Notes under the pieces: model-generated
Seen by the model: the letters and a program-made list of their open reading frames with translations, nothing else
The model's database searches: none
What the model was told of the DNA's origin: nothing
From: Cryobacterium sp.
Lineage (GTDB): Bacteria > Actinomycetota > Actinomycetes > Actinomycetales > Microbacteriaceae
Length of the DNA stretch: 64,000 nucleotides
Direction of reading: 5' to 3'
Assembly: GCF_026786305.1 (NCBI RefSeq)
Contig: NZ_JAJAYI010000064.1
Span: forward strand, 1-64,000
Translations under genes and position numbers: made by a program
Shown here: in pieces, positions 45,084 to 53,154 of the stretch
How the letters are laid out: every line of letters starts with the position of its first letter
Numbering within the stretch: the stretch's first letter is position 1

Positions 45084-45360
45084 CTAGCGGAAGTCCTGCG
45101 ACATGGTCTGCACGACCACGGTGCGTGGATCAAATTTATAGACCACCGCGTTGATCACTTCTTCCGGCGAGCGTTCGGGCACGCCGCGCACGATGAGAGC
45201 CGGGGATTCGCGGGCGATGCGCCGGAAGCGATTCCAGACACCGATCCCGCGATGACGTCGAGCGTTCCGGTCTCGTCATCCAGATTGATGAATGTCACTC
45301 CATTCGCGGTGGTGGGGCGCTGGCGGTGGGTGAGCACACCCCGCCTTCGATACAACGGCC
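45084..45360 (-). pseudogene. dnaE2 3' remnant (error-prone DNA polymerase)
   Basis: Only the last ~90 codons of an error-prone polymerase III alpha subunit remain. One frame gives VLTHRQRPTTANGVTFINLDDETGTLDVI, the OB-fold end typical of DnaE2. After a frameshift near 45250 another frame gives VWNRFRRIARESPALIVRG and ends TMSQDFR with a TAG at 45086-45084, as DnaE2 proteins end. The remaining ~1000 codons expected to the right are absent and replaced by a 17-bp tandem array and mobile-element remnants. The imuB partner is also not seen. The gene is dead in this genome region. Confidence 0.82.
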
Positions 45361-45433
45361 GTTCTCCTGCCCGAGCCGGTCCCGCGTGTGCCGGATCGGG
45401 TGTTGGTTCTTCCTCGATCGTTGATGGTACTGA

Positions 45434-45535
45434 GTTGATGACACTGCGGAGTTGATGACACTGCGGCGTTGATGACACTGCGGCGTTGATGACACTGCGG
45501 AGTTGATGACATTGCGGCGTTGATGACACTGCGGA
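45434..45535. repeat. 6 x 17-bp tandem repeat
   Basis: Six copies of GTTGATGACACTGCGGM run without gaps (45434, 45451, 45468, 45485, 45502, 45519), alternating A or C at the last base; copy 5 has one change (ACATT for ACACT). A degenerate partial copy precedes at about 45419. It separates the dnaE2 remnant from the transposase remnant. Confidence 0.92.
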
Positions 45536-45639
45536 GCGCGACGGGCGTTGTGAGGCAGAGGATGGCAGGGTCGATGTCAGAGTGCGTCGGCATCATTATG
45601 GTCATCAGCAGCCAGCCCTGCCAGCGTCAGAGAATCCAT

Positions 45640-46016
45640 TGGTTCCGCGGTTTGAAGTCCCCGCAGCAGGCCAATTCGCGCTTGGCACCGCGAGGGCTTT
45701 ATGGTCTCAAGCCGAAATCCCGCGCGCAGGGAGCGCTCACTTCGGCGCAGATCCTCGAGTTGGAGGCGACGGTGAAGCTGGAACGCTCGGCGCGCACAGC
45801 GGATCAGATCCGCCGCATCATGGCCGACACTCTCGGGGATGCGTCGTCGGAATCAGTGTTACTGCGTCACTGTGGCACGCTGCACATTCCGACGGGGAAC
45901 GGGGAGGTGTGCGGCCGGTTCGAAGCGGACTATCCGAACGAGCTCGGGGTGGGTGATGGCCTGCAAGCCCGCGGCGTTCCCGGAACTTTCTTACGTTAAC
46001 AACGGCTCGCCGTTCG
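45640..46016 (+). pseudogene. Transposase remnant (Mu/TniA-like, DDE)
   Basis: The frame around 45640-45965 encodes WFRGLKSPQQANSRL, a helix-turn-helix region with RAQGALTSAQILELEATVKLE and ARTADQIRRIMADTLG, then CGRFEADYPNELGVGDGL, which matches the FGRFE-x5-NELWVGDALHG entry to the catalytic core of Mu-type transposases. A shift follows, and SYVNNGSPFD (45990-46016) resembles the VDNGSPF catalytic motif. Most of the DDE domain is deleted. No terminal inverted repeats were identified. Confidence 0.65.
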
Positions 46017-46293
46017 ATCTGGCCGGGCCGATGACCGTCTCCGCCGGCAACGGTGTTCCCGCAGCCGAAGCGGTGCTGTTGGAGATCAAACGTCACGTTC
46101 ACAGCAAAGCCGTCAACGCTGTCAAAGACGCTGATGCCCGCGCGGTACACGCGTCCTCGGTCGACGATTACCCGCTCTTTTCTGAGATTCGCCACAAGGC
46201 GGCCCTGAAGGTCCACTCGATCAGCTTCGACACGATGCCCACCCCGCCACTACCGGCGGCCACACCCGCTGCAGCCCGGACGGTCGTCTTCGA
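46017..46293. other. Unassigned stretch between transposase and ATPase remnants
   Basis: Open reading frames here (for example a plus-strand frame with LEIKRHVHSKAVNAVKDADAR) match nothing I recognise and are probably decayed transposon or scrambled sequence. Confidence 0.4.
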
Positions 46294-46540
46294 ATGCGTA
46301 TCGTCCGCCTGCTTTAAACCCATTACGGTTTCACGTGCACGCCATTCAGTCGTGATGGTCCGTCGCAGGCCCTGCACGCGCACCCGTCACAGTGGGAAGC
46401 GGTCGCCCGCATCGATTGGTGCGGAGCCAACGTCATCTCGGCGTGATCACCGGGGAGGTCGGCGCCGGCAAAACCGTCGCCATCGTCATCGAACATGACG
46501 AACAACACCGAAAGGTCACTGGCATGCGGACCGTCAATAC
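46294..46540 (+). pseudogene. AAA ATPase remnant (ExeA/TniB-like transposition partner)
   Basis: One frame gives THYGFTCTPFSRD, QALHAHPSQWEAVARIDW, and another continues RHLGVITGEVGAGKTVAI with the Walker A motif. Together they match the N-terminus of the small AAA ATPases paired with Mu-like transposases (HYGFTRMPF...ALHAHPSH...LGVITGEVGAGKT). The frame has a TAA at 46315, a shift between ARIDW and LGVITG, and no C-terminal half. It follows the transposase remnant in the same orientation, the usual gene pair. Confidence 0.72.
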
Positions 46541-46762
46541 GCGAGTGCAACAGCTCAGTGGCCTGATGTGCTCAGCAGTGTGCTGCCATCCAGAGTGGCC
46601 CTGCCAACGGCAGGGCGATGAGTTCCCGCTGTCACGTTCGACATCCATCACTATCGAACGCACGTGCCAGTAGGTCAAGAGCCTAAGGTCGCGAACGCGG
46701 GCCCCATAATCCCATCCACCGCATTGCTGCACCGGAAAATACGACGGTGAAACACAACCCGA
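46541..46762. other. Non-coding tail of the degraded element
   Basis: No feature is supported between the ATPase remnant and the SRAP promoter; the right border of the element must lie here but no inverted repeat is evident. Confidence 0.4.
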
Positions 46763-46768
46763 TATTCT
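46763..46768 (+). promoter_or_regulatory. -10 box (TATTCT), leaderless start of the SRAP gene
   Basis: TATTCT-N6-ATG. Confidence 0.6.
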
Positions 46769-46774
46769 AAAGGC

Positions 46775-47485
46775 ATGTGTGGTCGATTTATCATTACCGA
46801 TACAGCGCCCGATCTGGCTGCCATGTTCGATGTCGAACATGAGGGGGAAAACCTGCCGGAACCGTCGTGGAATATTCGGCCGACCGAGCAGATTCCGATC
46901 GTGCTCGAATCCGCGAGAACCGACCCGGCCGTCCGCCGGCTGGAATCGGCCCGCTGGTCATTGATCCCGTCGTTCGCGACGGAACCGACCTCGAAATTCT
47001 CTACCTTCAACGCTCGGGCCGAAACCGTTGCCGAGAAACCGACCTTTAAGGCATCCGTGCGGTCACGACGTGCCCTGGTTCCGGCAACAGGCTACTTCGA
47101 GTGGCACACCGAGGGCACGGTGAAGACTCCGTACTTCATCCACTCCGACGATGGCCTGCCGCTCGCCTTCGCAGGTTTGTATTCCTGGTGGAAGAATCCG
47201 GCCGCAGCCGATAACGATCCGGCCCGCTGGGTGCTGTCCGCCACCATTCTGACAACGGACGCCGTCGGTCCGCTGGCGCGGATTCACGACCGCACACCAG
47301 TCGCCCTGCCGGAGGAATGGTGGGACCAGTGGCTGGATCCGCGGACCGAGGGCGACCAACTACTGGTCGATTCAGCCGTGGTGGCCTCCCGCCAGGTCGT
47401 AGAGTCACTCAACTTCTATGAGGTCACCCCGGTAACAGGTAACGGCCCAGAACTGATCGAGCCGGTCAACAACGATTCGATGTAA
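46775..47485 (+). CDS. SOS response-associated peptidase (SRAP, YedK/HMCES)
   Basis: SRAP proteins form a covalent thiazolidine link to abasic sites in single-stranded DNA and shield them. The 236-residue protein starts MCGRF, so the catalytic Cys2 is exposed after Met removal. Other conserved residues are WNIRPTEQIP (Asn), PATGYFEW (Glu) and the late His in ILTTDAVGPLARIHDRTPV. The promoter box 6 nt before the ATG makes it leaderless and fixes the start. It is immediately downstream of the mobile-element debris that replaced dnaE2, another DNA-damage gene. No LexA box is evident. Confidence 0.95.
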   Translation: MCGRFIITDTAPDLAAMFDVEHEGENLPEPSWNIRPTEQIPIVLESARTDPAVRRLESARWSLIPSFATEPTSKFSTFNARAETVAEKPTFKASVRSRRALVPATGYFEWHTEGTVKTPYFIHSDDGLPLAFAGLYSWWKNPAAADNDPARWVLSATILTTDAVGPLARIHDRTPVALPEEWWDQWLDPRTEGDQLLVDSAVVASRQVVESLNFYEVTPVTGNGPELIEPVNNDSM

Positions 47486-47591
47486 ATGCACCCGGCCCTA
47501 ACCGGTACGCTCGAATCAGTACGATCAACTACGTACGCTCGAAGCAGTGACGTGACGAAATTCCGCGGGCGCTGCCGTGAAAGGATCACCC

Positions 47592-47756
47592 ATGCACATT
47601 GTCGCCTTCATCGTCGCGTTTGCGATCTTCGTCTTCGGTTTCTGGCTGTTCGGCCTGGCCTTCTCTGCCACGTCCCTGATGGCGCCGATTTTCATCGGCG
47701 GAATCCTGTGCGTGTCCGTCGCCATGGCGATCCCGTTTCACCTGGTGCGCGACTAA
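47592..47756 (+). CDS. Small membrane protein (54 aa)
   Basis: A short frame missed by length cut-offs: MHIVAFIVAFAIFVFGFWL at the start, then LAFSATSLMAPIFIGGILC and a C-terminal PFHLVRD. It forms two hydrophobic segments (about 4-22 and 28-47) with short tails. GAAAGGA lies 7 nt upstream of the ATG, and codon use resembles neighbouring genes, so it is likely real. Function unknown. Confidence 0.7.
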   Translation: MHIVAFIVAFAIFVFGFWLFGLAFSATSLMAPIFIGGILCVSVAMAIPFHLVRD

Positions 47757-47816
47757 GCCGAACCAGCCGGCCCCAAGGCCCCTCCAGCGCCCGTCACGTT
47801 TCACGCGGGCGGGCGG

Positions 47817-48464
47817 CTAGTGCAACAACCCAGCCACGAGGTTGATGAGCGTGGCCAGAATCACCGAGCCGAACGGAAACGACAGCAGCGCGTGGCGCAG
47901 CGTCGTCATCCGCAGCGAGTGATTTTGAATACTCGTGTCTGAGACCTGATAGGTCATACCGATTGTGAAGGCCAGGTAGGCAAAGTCGCTGTACCGCGGC
48001 GCTTCGGTCTGGTTGAAATCGATGCCGCCAGGGGAGTCGCTGTAATACAGCGACGCGTAGCGCAGAGTGAACAGGGTGTGCACGAGAACCCAGGACAGGG
48101 CAACGCTCGCAATGGCCACCCCGGCCAGCAGCCCGCGCTGCGACCCCGAGGTCGCGGGGGTGCCGAGCAGCAATACGACGATCGCACCCAGGCTTGCAAG
48201 CCCGGCGAAAAGAATGAGAAATTCCGAGGCGCCCCGCGACGGATCTTCGCGGATCGCGTGACTGGCCGTCGAGTCCGCATCCTGACGGCCGATGACGATC
48301 CAGACCCAGCCGATGTAGGTCACGCAGGCGGCCGCCCAACCGAGGATCACCGCGAGGGCCCAGTCACCCGGTAGCCCTGCCGCCACACCCACGACTATCC
48401 CGACCACGAGCATGACGACGAGCCGGGTGCTGTACCGGTGCAGGTGTGCAAGTGGAATGGTCAC
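47817..48464 (-). CDS. DUF1345 domain-containing membrane protein
   Basis: Integral membrane protein of 215 residues and unknown function. About five hydrophobic segments; the DUF1345 signature is the C-terminal half, with LRYASLYYSDSPGGIDFNQ, YSDFAYLAFTIGMTYQVSDT and a final hydrophobic VILATLINLVAGLLH. The GTG at 48464 (MTIPLAHLHRYS) is chosen; the longer frame to 48623 overlaps the divergent J-domain gene. CACGAT lies 6 nt before the GTG, close to the leaderless box pattern. Confidence 0.85.
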   Translation of the reverse strand: MTIPLAHLHRYSTRLVVMLVVGIVVGVAAGLPGDWALAVILGWAAACVTYIGWVWIVIGRQDADSTASHAIREDPSRGASEFLILFAGLASLGAIVVLLLGTPATSGSQRGLLAGVAIASVALSWVLVHTLFTLRYASLYYSDSPGGIDFNQTEAPRYSDFAYLAFTIGMTYQVSDTSIQNHSLRMTTLRHALLSFPFGSVILATLINLVAGLLH

Positions 48465-48597
48465 AGGCCGATCGTGGCACACAATGGTCCGGTCAACCGC
48501 AGCAGGAACCGTCGGCCCGGTAACAGAATCGCGCGGTAATGTTGATGTCCAATCGATTTCGCACCGATTACCCGAACACGGAAAGGTCCCGCCCAGG

Positions 48598-49533
48598 ATG
48601 CAAGACAGCCCGGCCGCATCCACCCCCTACGAGGTTCTTGGCGTGAGTCCAACCGCGACCGACGATGAGCTGCGTCGCGCTTACCGGTTGCTCTTGCGCC
48701 AAACCCACCCTGATGTCGGCGGCACCGCGACCGAATTTCACGCCGTGCAGCTCGCTTGGGAGCGCATTGGCAGCCCCGAAAGTCGGGCCGCCTACGATCA
48801 TCGACGCTTTGATAACCCCGAGCAGACTGCCCCAGGGGATGCCTACGCCGCCCCCTCCGCCAGCGGCCCGGCCACGAAATCCAGCCTGAAAACCCGCATG
48901 CACGGTCACCCTGGCGGCCAGGCGAGGCTGAGATACCTCGATTTAGTGCGCGAATGGGCCGGCCGCGGTACGGTCATCGACGACCCGTACGCCCCCGCCC
49001 TCATCCGCAGCGCCCCGCGACTCGTGCGCCACTGCCTCGCCAAGGCTTTCGCCGAAGAGGCCACCGCCCAGCTCGTGGCGAACCTCGGCATCGGTTTCAC
49101 CGCCTGGCATGACGTTGACACCGGCGGCCAGACCGACAAAATCGACCACATCGTTCTCGGCCCGGCTGGACTGTTCGGCATTCTCTCCGAGGACTGGGGC
49201 GGCCCGGTTCAGCTGCTCCGCGGGGAGCTGGTCGGCGACGAGCTGCCCGAGGAGGACCGACCGATCCGCCAGTTCGACGACGCCGCCCGAATGATCACCC
49301 GGGCCTTCAAGGTGCGCTTCACCGCGCTCATCGTCGTACTACCCGACCGGGCGCTCGACGCCCCCGTGTCGCTGCCCAAACGCGGTCGGCGACCGATGAT
49401 CATCGTCATCCCGCGGTCACGCCTCGTCGGAGTGCTGCGCGACGGATTGGCCGGCATGGAACGCGGCAGCTTCGAGAAGGTCTTCGAGCTGCGCAGCACC
49501 CTCCAGAACGGCATCCGCTTCGTCAACACCTAA
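48598..49533 (+). CDS. J-domain protein fused to a NERD-like domain
   Basis: A 311-residue protein with an N-terminal DnaJ domain (TPYEVLGVSPTATDDELRRAY, HPD in RQTHPDVGG, YDHRRF; about residues 8-65), a flexible Pro/Ala/Ser linker, and a C-terminal region with DTGGQTDKIDHIVLGPAGLFGIL, which resembles the NERD (nuclease-related) core. J domains recruit Hsp70; NERD domains occur in proteins of nucleic-acid processing. The lysine of canonical NERD catalytic motifs is not clear here, so nuclease activity is doubtful. ATG 48598 starts the J domain; the frame runs 62 codons further upstream. Confidence 0.78.
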   Translation: MQDSPAASTPYEVLGVSPTATDDELRRAYRLLLRQTHPDVGGTATEFHAVQLAWERIGSPESRAAYDHRRFDNPEQTAPGDAYAAPSASGPATKSSLKTRMHGHPGGQARLRYLDLVREWAGRGTVIDDPYAPALIRSAPRLVRHCLAKAFAEEATAQLVANLGIGFTAWHDVDTGGQTDKIDHIVLGPAGLFGILSEDWGGPVQLLRGELVGDELPEEDRPIRQFDDAARMITRAFKVRFTALIVVLPDRALDAPVSLPKRGRRPMIIVIPRSRLVGVLRDGLAGMERGSFEKVFELRSTLQNGIRFVNT

Positions 49534-49537
49534 ACGG

Positions 49538-50416
49538 TCAGTCGGGCAGCGCCAGTTTCTCGACCCAATAGTGCAGGAACGTAGCCCCGGCCTCATCGTG
49601 AATCTGGTCGCCGATCACGATGACCGGGTACGGTCGGTCCAGAATTCCATCAGACGGCCGCACGTCCACATGAGACACGTCGTAGCCGGCTTCATGCAGG
49701 TGGTCAGCCATACGGTAGTCGCTGCGGGAATCGCCCACCGAACGCCACAGCCGGGGCAGCGGACCGCTCTGCGCGAAGTAGGCGAGCGCGCGTTTCGCGG
49801 CATGGTCCTTATCGAGCGTGACCGATTCAATATCGGTCGAGATGATCGTGGCATCCAACCGAAACGGAATCTCGCCCCACCTATCGGTAGCCTCCTGATC
49901 GTCGAAGCGAACGCCGAGCCCGTGTTTGACCAGGATGGCGAATGCGGCGGCGTTGAATTCGGGTTGGCGGGCGAGAAAGTCCTCATGGCTGACGTCGGTG
50001 CGCTGCTCGACCGAGATCATTGCCTGCTTGGTCTCGTCGAAGAACATTTCGTTCGCAAACGACTCCGTGACCACCTTGCGCACCTCCTCGATGACAGCCG
50101 TCGGCAGGGCGACGGCCCGGTCGACCATCACCTCACCCATTCCGCCCGGCCCGATCGGAAACCACACCGCGCCCTTCTCACAGACGCCGTACATGCGAAA
50201 GGTCTCGGGAAGCCCGACCGCCACGAGCGGGGCAACGACCTGCTCGCGAATGAAGTCGGCTGACCGTCCGGTGATGAAGGCGATCGGCACGTGTCCGGCC
50301 GCGAGGGTGATCAGGTCGCTCAGAATGCTTGGCGTAGCAATAGTGCGAGTGACCGGGCTGGCAAGCGGACCGTCAACGTCGAGGAGCAGTCCGAGCGGGG
50401 ACACAGGCGTAGGCAT
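49538..50416 (-). CDS. HAD-superfamily hydrolase (Cof/trehalose-phosphatase-like)
   Basis: A 292-residue HAD protein. Motif I is LLLDVDGPLASP (nucleophile Asp near residue 12), motif II IAFITGRSADF, a cap domain follows, and motif III/IV is SVGDSRSDYRMAD. The ITGRS motif is typical of sucrose-phosphate and trehalose-phosphate phosphatase-like HAD proteins, but the substrate is unknown. ATG 50416 begins just before motif I; GACAAT lies 6 nt upstream. It converges on the J-domain gene with 4 nt between stops. Confidence 0.82.
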   Translation of the reverse strand: MPTPVSPLGLLLDVDGPLASPVTRTIATPSILSDLITLAAGHVPIAFITGRSADFIREQVVAPLVAVGLPETFRMYGVCEKGAVWFPIGPGGMGEVMVDRAVALPTAVIEEVRKVVTESFANEMFFDETKQAMISVEQRTDVSHEDFLARQPEFNAAAFAILVKHGLGVRFDDQEATDRWGEIPFRLDATIISTDIESVTLDKDHAAKRALAYFAQSGPLPRLWRSVGDSRSDYRMADHLHEAGYDVSHVDVRPSDGILDRPYPVIVIGDQIHDEAGATFLHYWVEKLALPD

Positions 50417-50495
50417 TTCGCTATTGTCCCATAACGGTCGGCGCCGAATCAGGCGGTGACGGCCAGCGGAGGCTACGGCCAACTACGCAAACGCC

Positions 50496-50501
50496 TATCG
50501 T
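50496..50501 (+). promoter_or_regulatory. -10 box (TATCGT), leaderless start of the 50.5 kb gene
   Basis: TATCGT-N8-ATG. Confidence 0.4.
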
Positions 50502-50509
50502 TGTCTGAG

Positions 50510-50890
50510 ATGATTACGCGACGAGAAGCAGCACTACGCCTGGACATTCCGCTGGAAATGGCGGCACGCCACGGAATTCCCTCGCGCCTCAGCGAGGGAC
50601 AGCTCGCCAAACTCGAGGCGGAACCGCCGGTCTGGCTGGTGCAGTCGCGCGCTAATCGCACCGGTACGAAGCCCGTCTGGGTTCAGCTCACCTGCACGAT
50701 CTGTGGCTATACCGAAGCCGTCCGCCCGAAAAAGTGGTGGCCGAAGTTCACCTATATCAGTTGCTCAAATCATGGCTTCGACGAGCTGCCCGAGCCGGCC
50801 GCCGGTTTCGGCCGCACCGAGTGCGACGGCATCGGCAGCCAGTTCATCGGCATCACCGACGAGGGTACAGTCCAGAGCGCACCCGCCTGA
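50510..50890 (+). CDS. Hypothetical protein with a cysteine-rich motif
   Basis: A 126-residue soluble protein. The N-terminal third (REAALRLDIPLEMAARHGIP) looks like a small helical DNA- or protein-binding region; the middle has LTCTICGYTEAVRPKKWW followed by TYISCSNHGFDELP, a CxxC...C-x2-H arrangement that could bind zinc. The C-terminus has GFGRTECDGIGSQFIGITDE. I do not recognise the family. ATG 50510 is supported by a TATCGT box 8 nt upstream. Confidence 0.7.
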   Translation: MITRREAALRLDIPLEMAARHGIPSRLSEGQLAKLEAEPPVWLVQSRANRTGTKPVWVQLTCTICGYTEAVRPKKWWPKFTYISCSNHGFDELPEPAAGFGRTECDGIGSQFIGITDEGTVQSAPA

Positions 50891-50990
50891 CGACCGTTGC
50901 GGTACCTGAAAATACACTGATCTCGCAGCTGGCGAGCACCCTGGGGGCGTACGATCACAGTATGAATCTGACTGCAAGAGGTCGTTGAAC

Positions 50991-52157
50991 ATGTCTCATA
51001 ATTCTGTGAAATGGCTTCCCGCCTTCCTCGTACCGGCGGTCGTCGTCGCCGCGGTGATCGCCGTGCCTCTTCAGGCCGGCGCCGCCGTCGATCTGCCCGA
51101 CAAAACACCCGAGCAGGTTCTCCTCCTGGTGAACGACAGCACCGTGTCGACCTTCTCCGGAACGGTCGTTCAATCCTCTGATCTCGGACTCCCCCCACTG
51201 GACGTCAGCCCGGGTATGACTGAATCTATGCAAAAATCCATGACGGAAGGTGCGCCGAAAGGCACGACCGACGGCGCGACCGCGGTGTCGTCCACCGGCG
51301 CGCTGACCACGGCACTCGACTTGCTCAGTGGCTCCCACGAGTTTCGAGTGTTTATCGGCGGCCAGGACCAGTCCCGCGTGCAGGTCAAGGACCGCCTGGC
51401 TGAACGCGACGTCGTGCATAACGGCAGCGATGTCTGGCTGTACGACTCAAGCAGCAACGCGGCGAACCATCTGAGCCTTCCGACCGATCTCGCCGCTAGC
51501 GCCCAAGCGAAATTCACCGAGCTGGAATCGCAACTGCCCACTGACCTTTCAACGCCTTCCCAGCTCGCCGAACGCTTCCTGAGCGAACTCGACCCGAGCA
51601 CGACGGTGTCGGTCGGGACCGACGCCCGGGTTGCCGGGCGCAGCGTGTACCAGTTGGTGCTGAAACCGAAAACGGCTGACACTCTCGTCGCATCCGTTTC
51701 TATCGCTGTCGACTCCGAGACCGGCCTGCCCCTGCAGGTGACCGTGCTTGCGGAGGGCCAGAGCGCGCCGGCTCTGCAGGTTGGCTTTACCGCCATCAAC
51801 TTCGCAGCTCCGAACACCGACCTGTTTGACTTCGTGCCGCCCGCCGGCGCCACGGTGACGGAGCAAGCCCTTCCGGCGATGCCCGACGGCGCTACCGCTG
51901 ATCACGCGGGCGGCCGCAGCACGGCAGCGGGTGAGGTTCCGGTCGTCACGGGAACCGGTTGGTCCAGCATCGTCGAGGTGCCCGCGGCCGCCGTACCAGC
52001 CGAACTGAGCAAGAACCTCATGGTCGAACAGGTCACCACGGCTGTCGGCGGCGGTCGGGCCCTGACAACGTCCCTCGTGACGGTCTTCTTGGCCACCGAC
52101 GGTCGCGTTTTCGCCGGCGCTGTTCCGCTCGCCAGGCTCCAGGCAGCCGCCGAGTGA
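50991..52157 (+). CDS. Exported LolA/RseB-like protein
   Basis: A 388-residue secreted or membrane-anchored protein. An N-terminal hydrophobic segment (WLPAFLVPAVVVAAVIAV, about 8-25) is followed by Ala-rich QAGAAVDL, which could be cut by signal peptidase. The mature part is a LolA-like fold: TPEQVLLLVNDSTVSTFSGTVVQ, SHEFRVFIGG, RDVVHNGSDVWLYDSSSN and SVSIAVDSETGLPLQVTVLA. Such proteins in actinobacteria accompany ABC transporters or sigma-factor regulators; here an ABC ATPase and permease follow 28 nt downstream, so they probably form one system. Confidence 0.82.
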   Translation: MSHNSVKWLPAFLVPAVVVAAVIAVPLQAGAAVDLPDKTPEQVLLLVNDSTVSTFSGTVVQSSDLGLPPLDVSPGMTESMQKSMTEGAPKGTTDGATAVSSTGALTTALDLLSGSHEFRVFIGGQDQSRVQVKDRLAERDVVHNGSDVWLYDSSSNAANHLSLPTDLAASAQAKFTELESQLPTDLSTPSQLAERFLSELDPSTTVSVGTDARVAGRSVYQLVLKPKTADTLVASVSIAVDSETGLPLQVTVLAEGQSAPALQVGFTAINFAAPNTDLFDFVPPAGATVTEQALPAMPDGATADHAGGRSTAAGEVPVVTGTGWSSIVEVPAAAVPAELSKNLMVEQVTTAVGGGRALTTSLVTVFLATDGRVFAGAVPLARLQAAAE

Positions 52158-52185
52158 TCTCTATCGCAGTGCGTCGCGCCACACT

Positions 52186-53154
52186 GTGACCGGTCAACCC
52201 CCGGCTCTCGACCTCGCAATCGAGACCCGGGGTCTGACGAAGCGGTTTGGCACGCAGACCGCAGTGAACGGCATTGACCTTGCGGTTCCCCGCGGATCGG
52301 TCTTTGGCTTTCTGGGTCCAAACGGTTCGGGCAAGACCACGAGCATTCGCATGCTGCTGGCACTCACCCAGGCAACGAGCGGCACCATCGCCGTACTCGG
52401 CCAGAGCATGCCAACCCGACTGCATGAGGTGCTGCCCCACGTGGGTGCCCTCGTCGAAGGCCCGGCGTTCTATCCCTTTCTCTCAGGTTTGGCGAACCTC
52501 TGGCGGCTCGACACCGCTGATCGGCATGCACCGAGCGGTACCCGCCGGGCACGGGTGCAGCTAGCCCTGGAGCGGGTGGGCCTCTCCCATGCGGCCGACA
52601 AGAAAGTGCACGCGTATTCGCTCGGAATGAAGCAGCGACTCGGCCTAGCCAACGCCCTGCTGCTGCCGCGGGAGCTGCTCATACTCGATGAGCCCACGAA
52701 CGGCCTCGACCCCCAGGGCACCCGGGAGGTGCGCAGCCTCGTGCGCTCCCTGGCCGCCGAGGGAACGACCGTGTTCGTCTCCAGCCATCTGCTCGCCGAG
52801 GTCGAGCAGATGTGCACGCACGCCGCCGTGATGAGCGTCGGTAGCATCGTCGCCCAGGGCACGTTGGCCGCGCTGCGGCAGGTCGGTGAGACCCGGGTCC
52901 TCGTGCGCACACCGGACGCCGCAGGCGCCATGCGCGTGCTCACCCATCTCGGGCTGGAGCCGGCACGCAGGGCGATCGATGCTGCTGACCCGGTCGTCGT
53001 CGCGCCGCTCATCAGCACCCGCTGGCAGCCGGAGGCCATCGTGACGGCCCTCGTGGCCGGTGGGGTGCGCATTCGCGGTTTCGCCATCGAAGAGCCGAGC
53101 TTGGAAGAACGTTTCGTCGCACTGACCGGGGAGGGTTTTGATGTCGTCCAGTGA
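52186..53154 (+). CDS. ABC transporter ATP-binding protein
   Basis: ATPase of an exporter, 322 residues. Walker A is GPNGSGKTTSIRML (about 45-58), signature AYSLGMKQRLGLANALLL, Walker B LLILDEPTNGLDPQGT and H-loop VFVSSHLLAEVEQM. The C-terminal 90 residues are an accessory domain common in CcmA/DRR-type exporters. The GTG at 52186 has no clear ribosome-binding site. Its end overlaps the permease start, and the LolA-like gene precedes it. Confidence 0.9.
   Translation: MTGQPPALDLAIETRGLTKRFGTQTAVNGIDLAVPRGSVFGFLGPNGSGKTTSIRMLLALTQATSGTIAVLGQSMPTRLHEVLPHVGALVEGPAFYPFLSGLANLWRLDTADRHAPSGTRRARVQLALERVGLSHAADKKVHAYSLGMKQRLGLANALLLPRELLILDEPTNGLDPQGTREVRSLVRSLAAEGTTVFVSSHLLAEVEQMCTHAAVMSVGSIVAQGTLAALRQVGETRVLVRTPDAAGAMRVLTHLGLEPARRAIDAADPVVVAPLISTRWQPEAIVTALVAGGVRIRGFAIEEPSLEERFVALTGEGFDVVQ

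Noticed and set aside
45155..45529. 124-codon minus-strand frame with repeated SSTPQCHQ units
   Set aside because: The repeated residues are the translation of the 17-bp array, and the rest is one frame of the frameshifted dnaE2 remnant; no start signal is present.
45434..45535. The tandem array as a CRISPR
   Set aside because: Units abut with no spacers, and no cas genes are nearby.
47486..47845. 119-codon frame downstream of the SRAP gene
   Set aside because: It overlaps, in another frame, the 54-residue membrane protein at 47592 that has a good ribosome-binding site and hydrophobic pattern; the long frame lacks any recognisable features.
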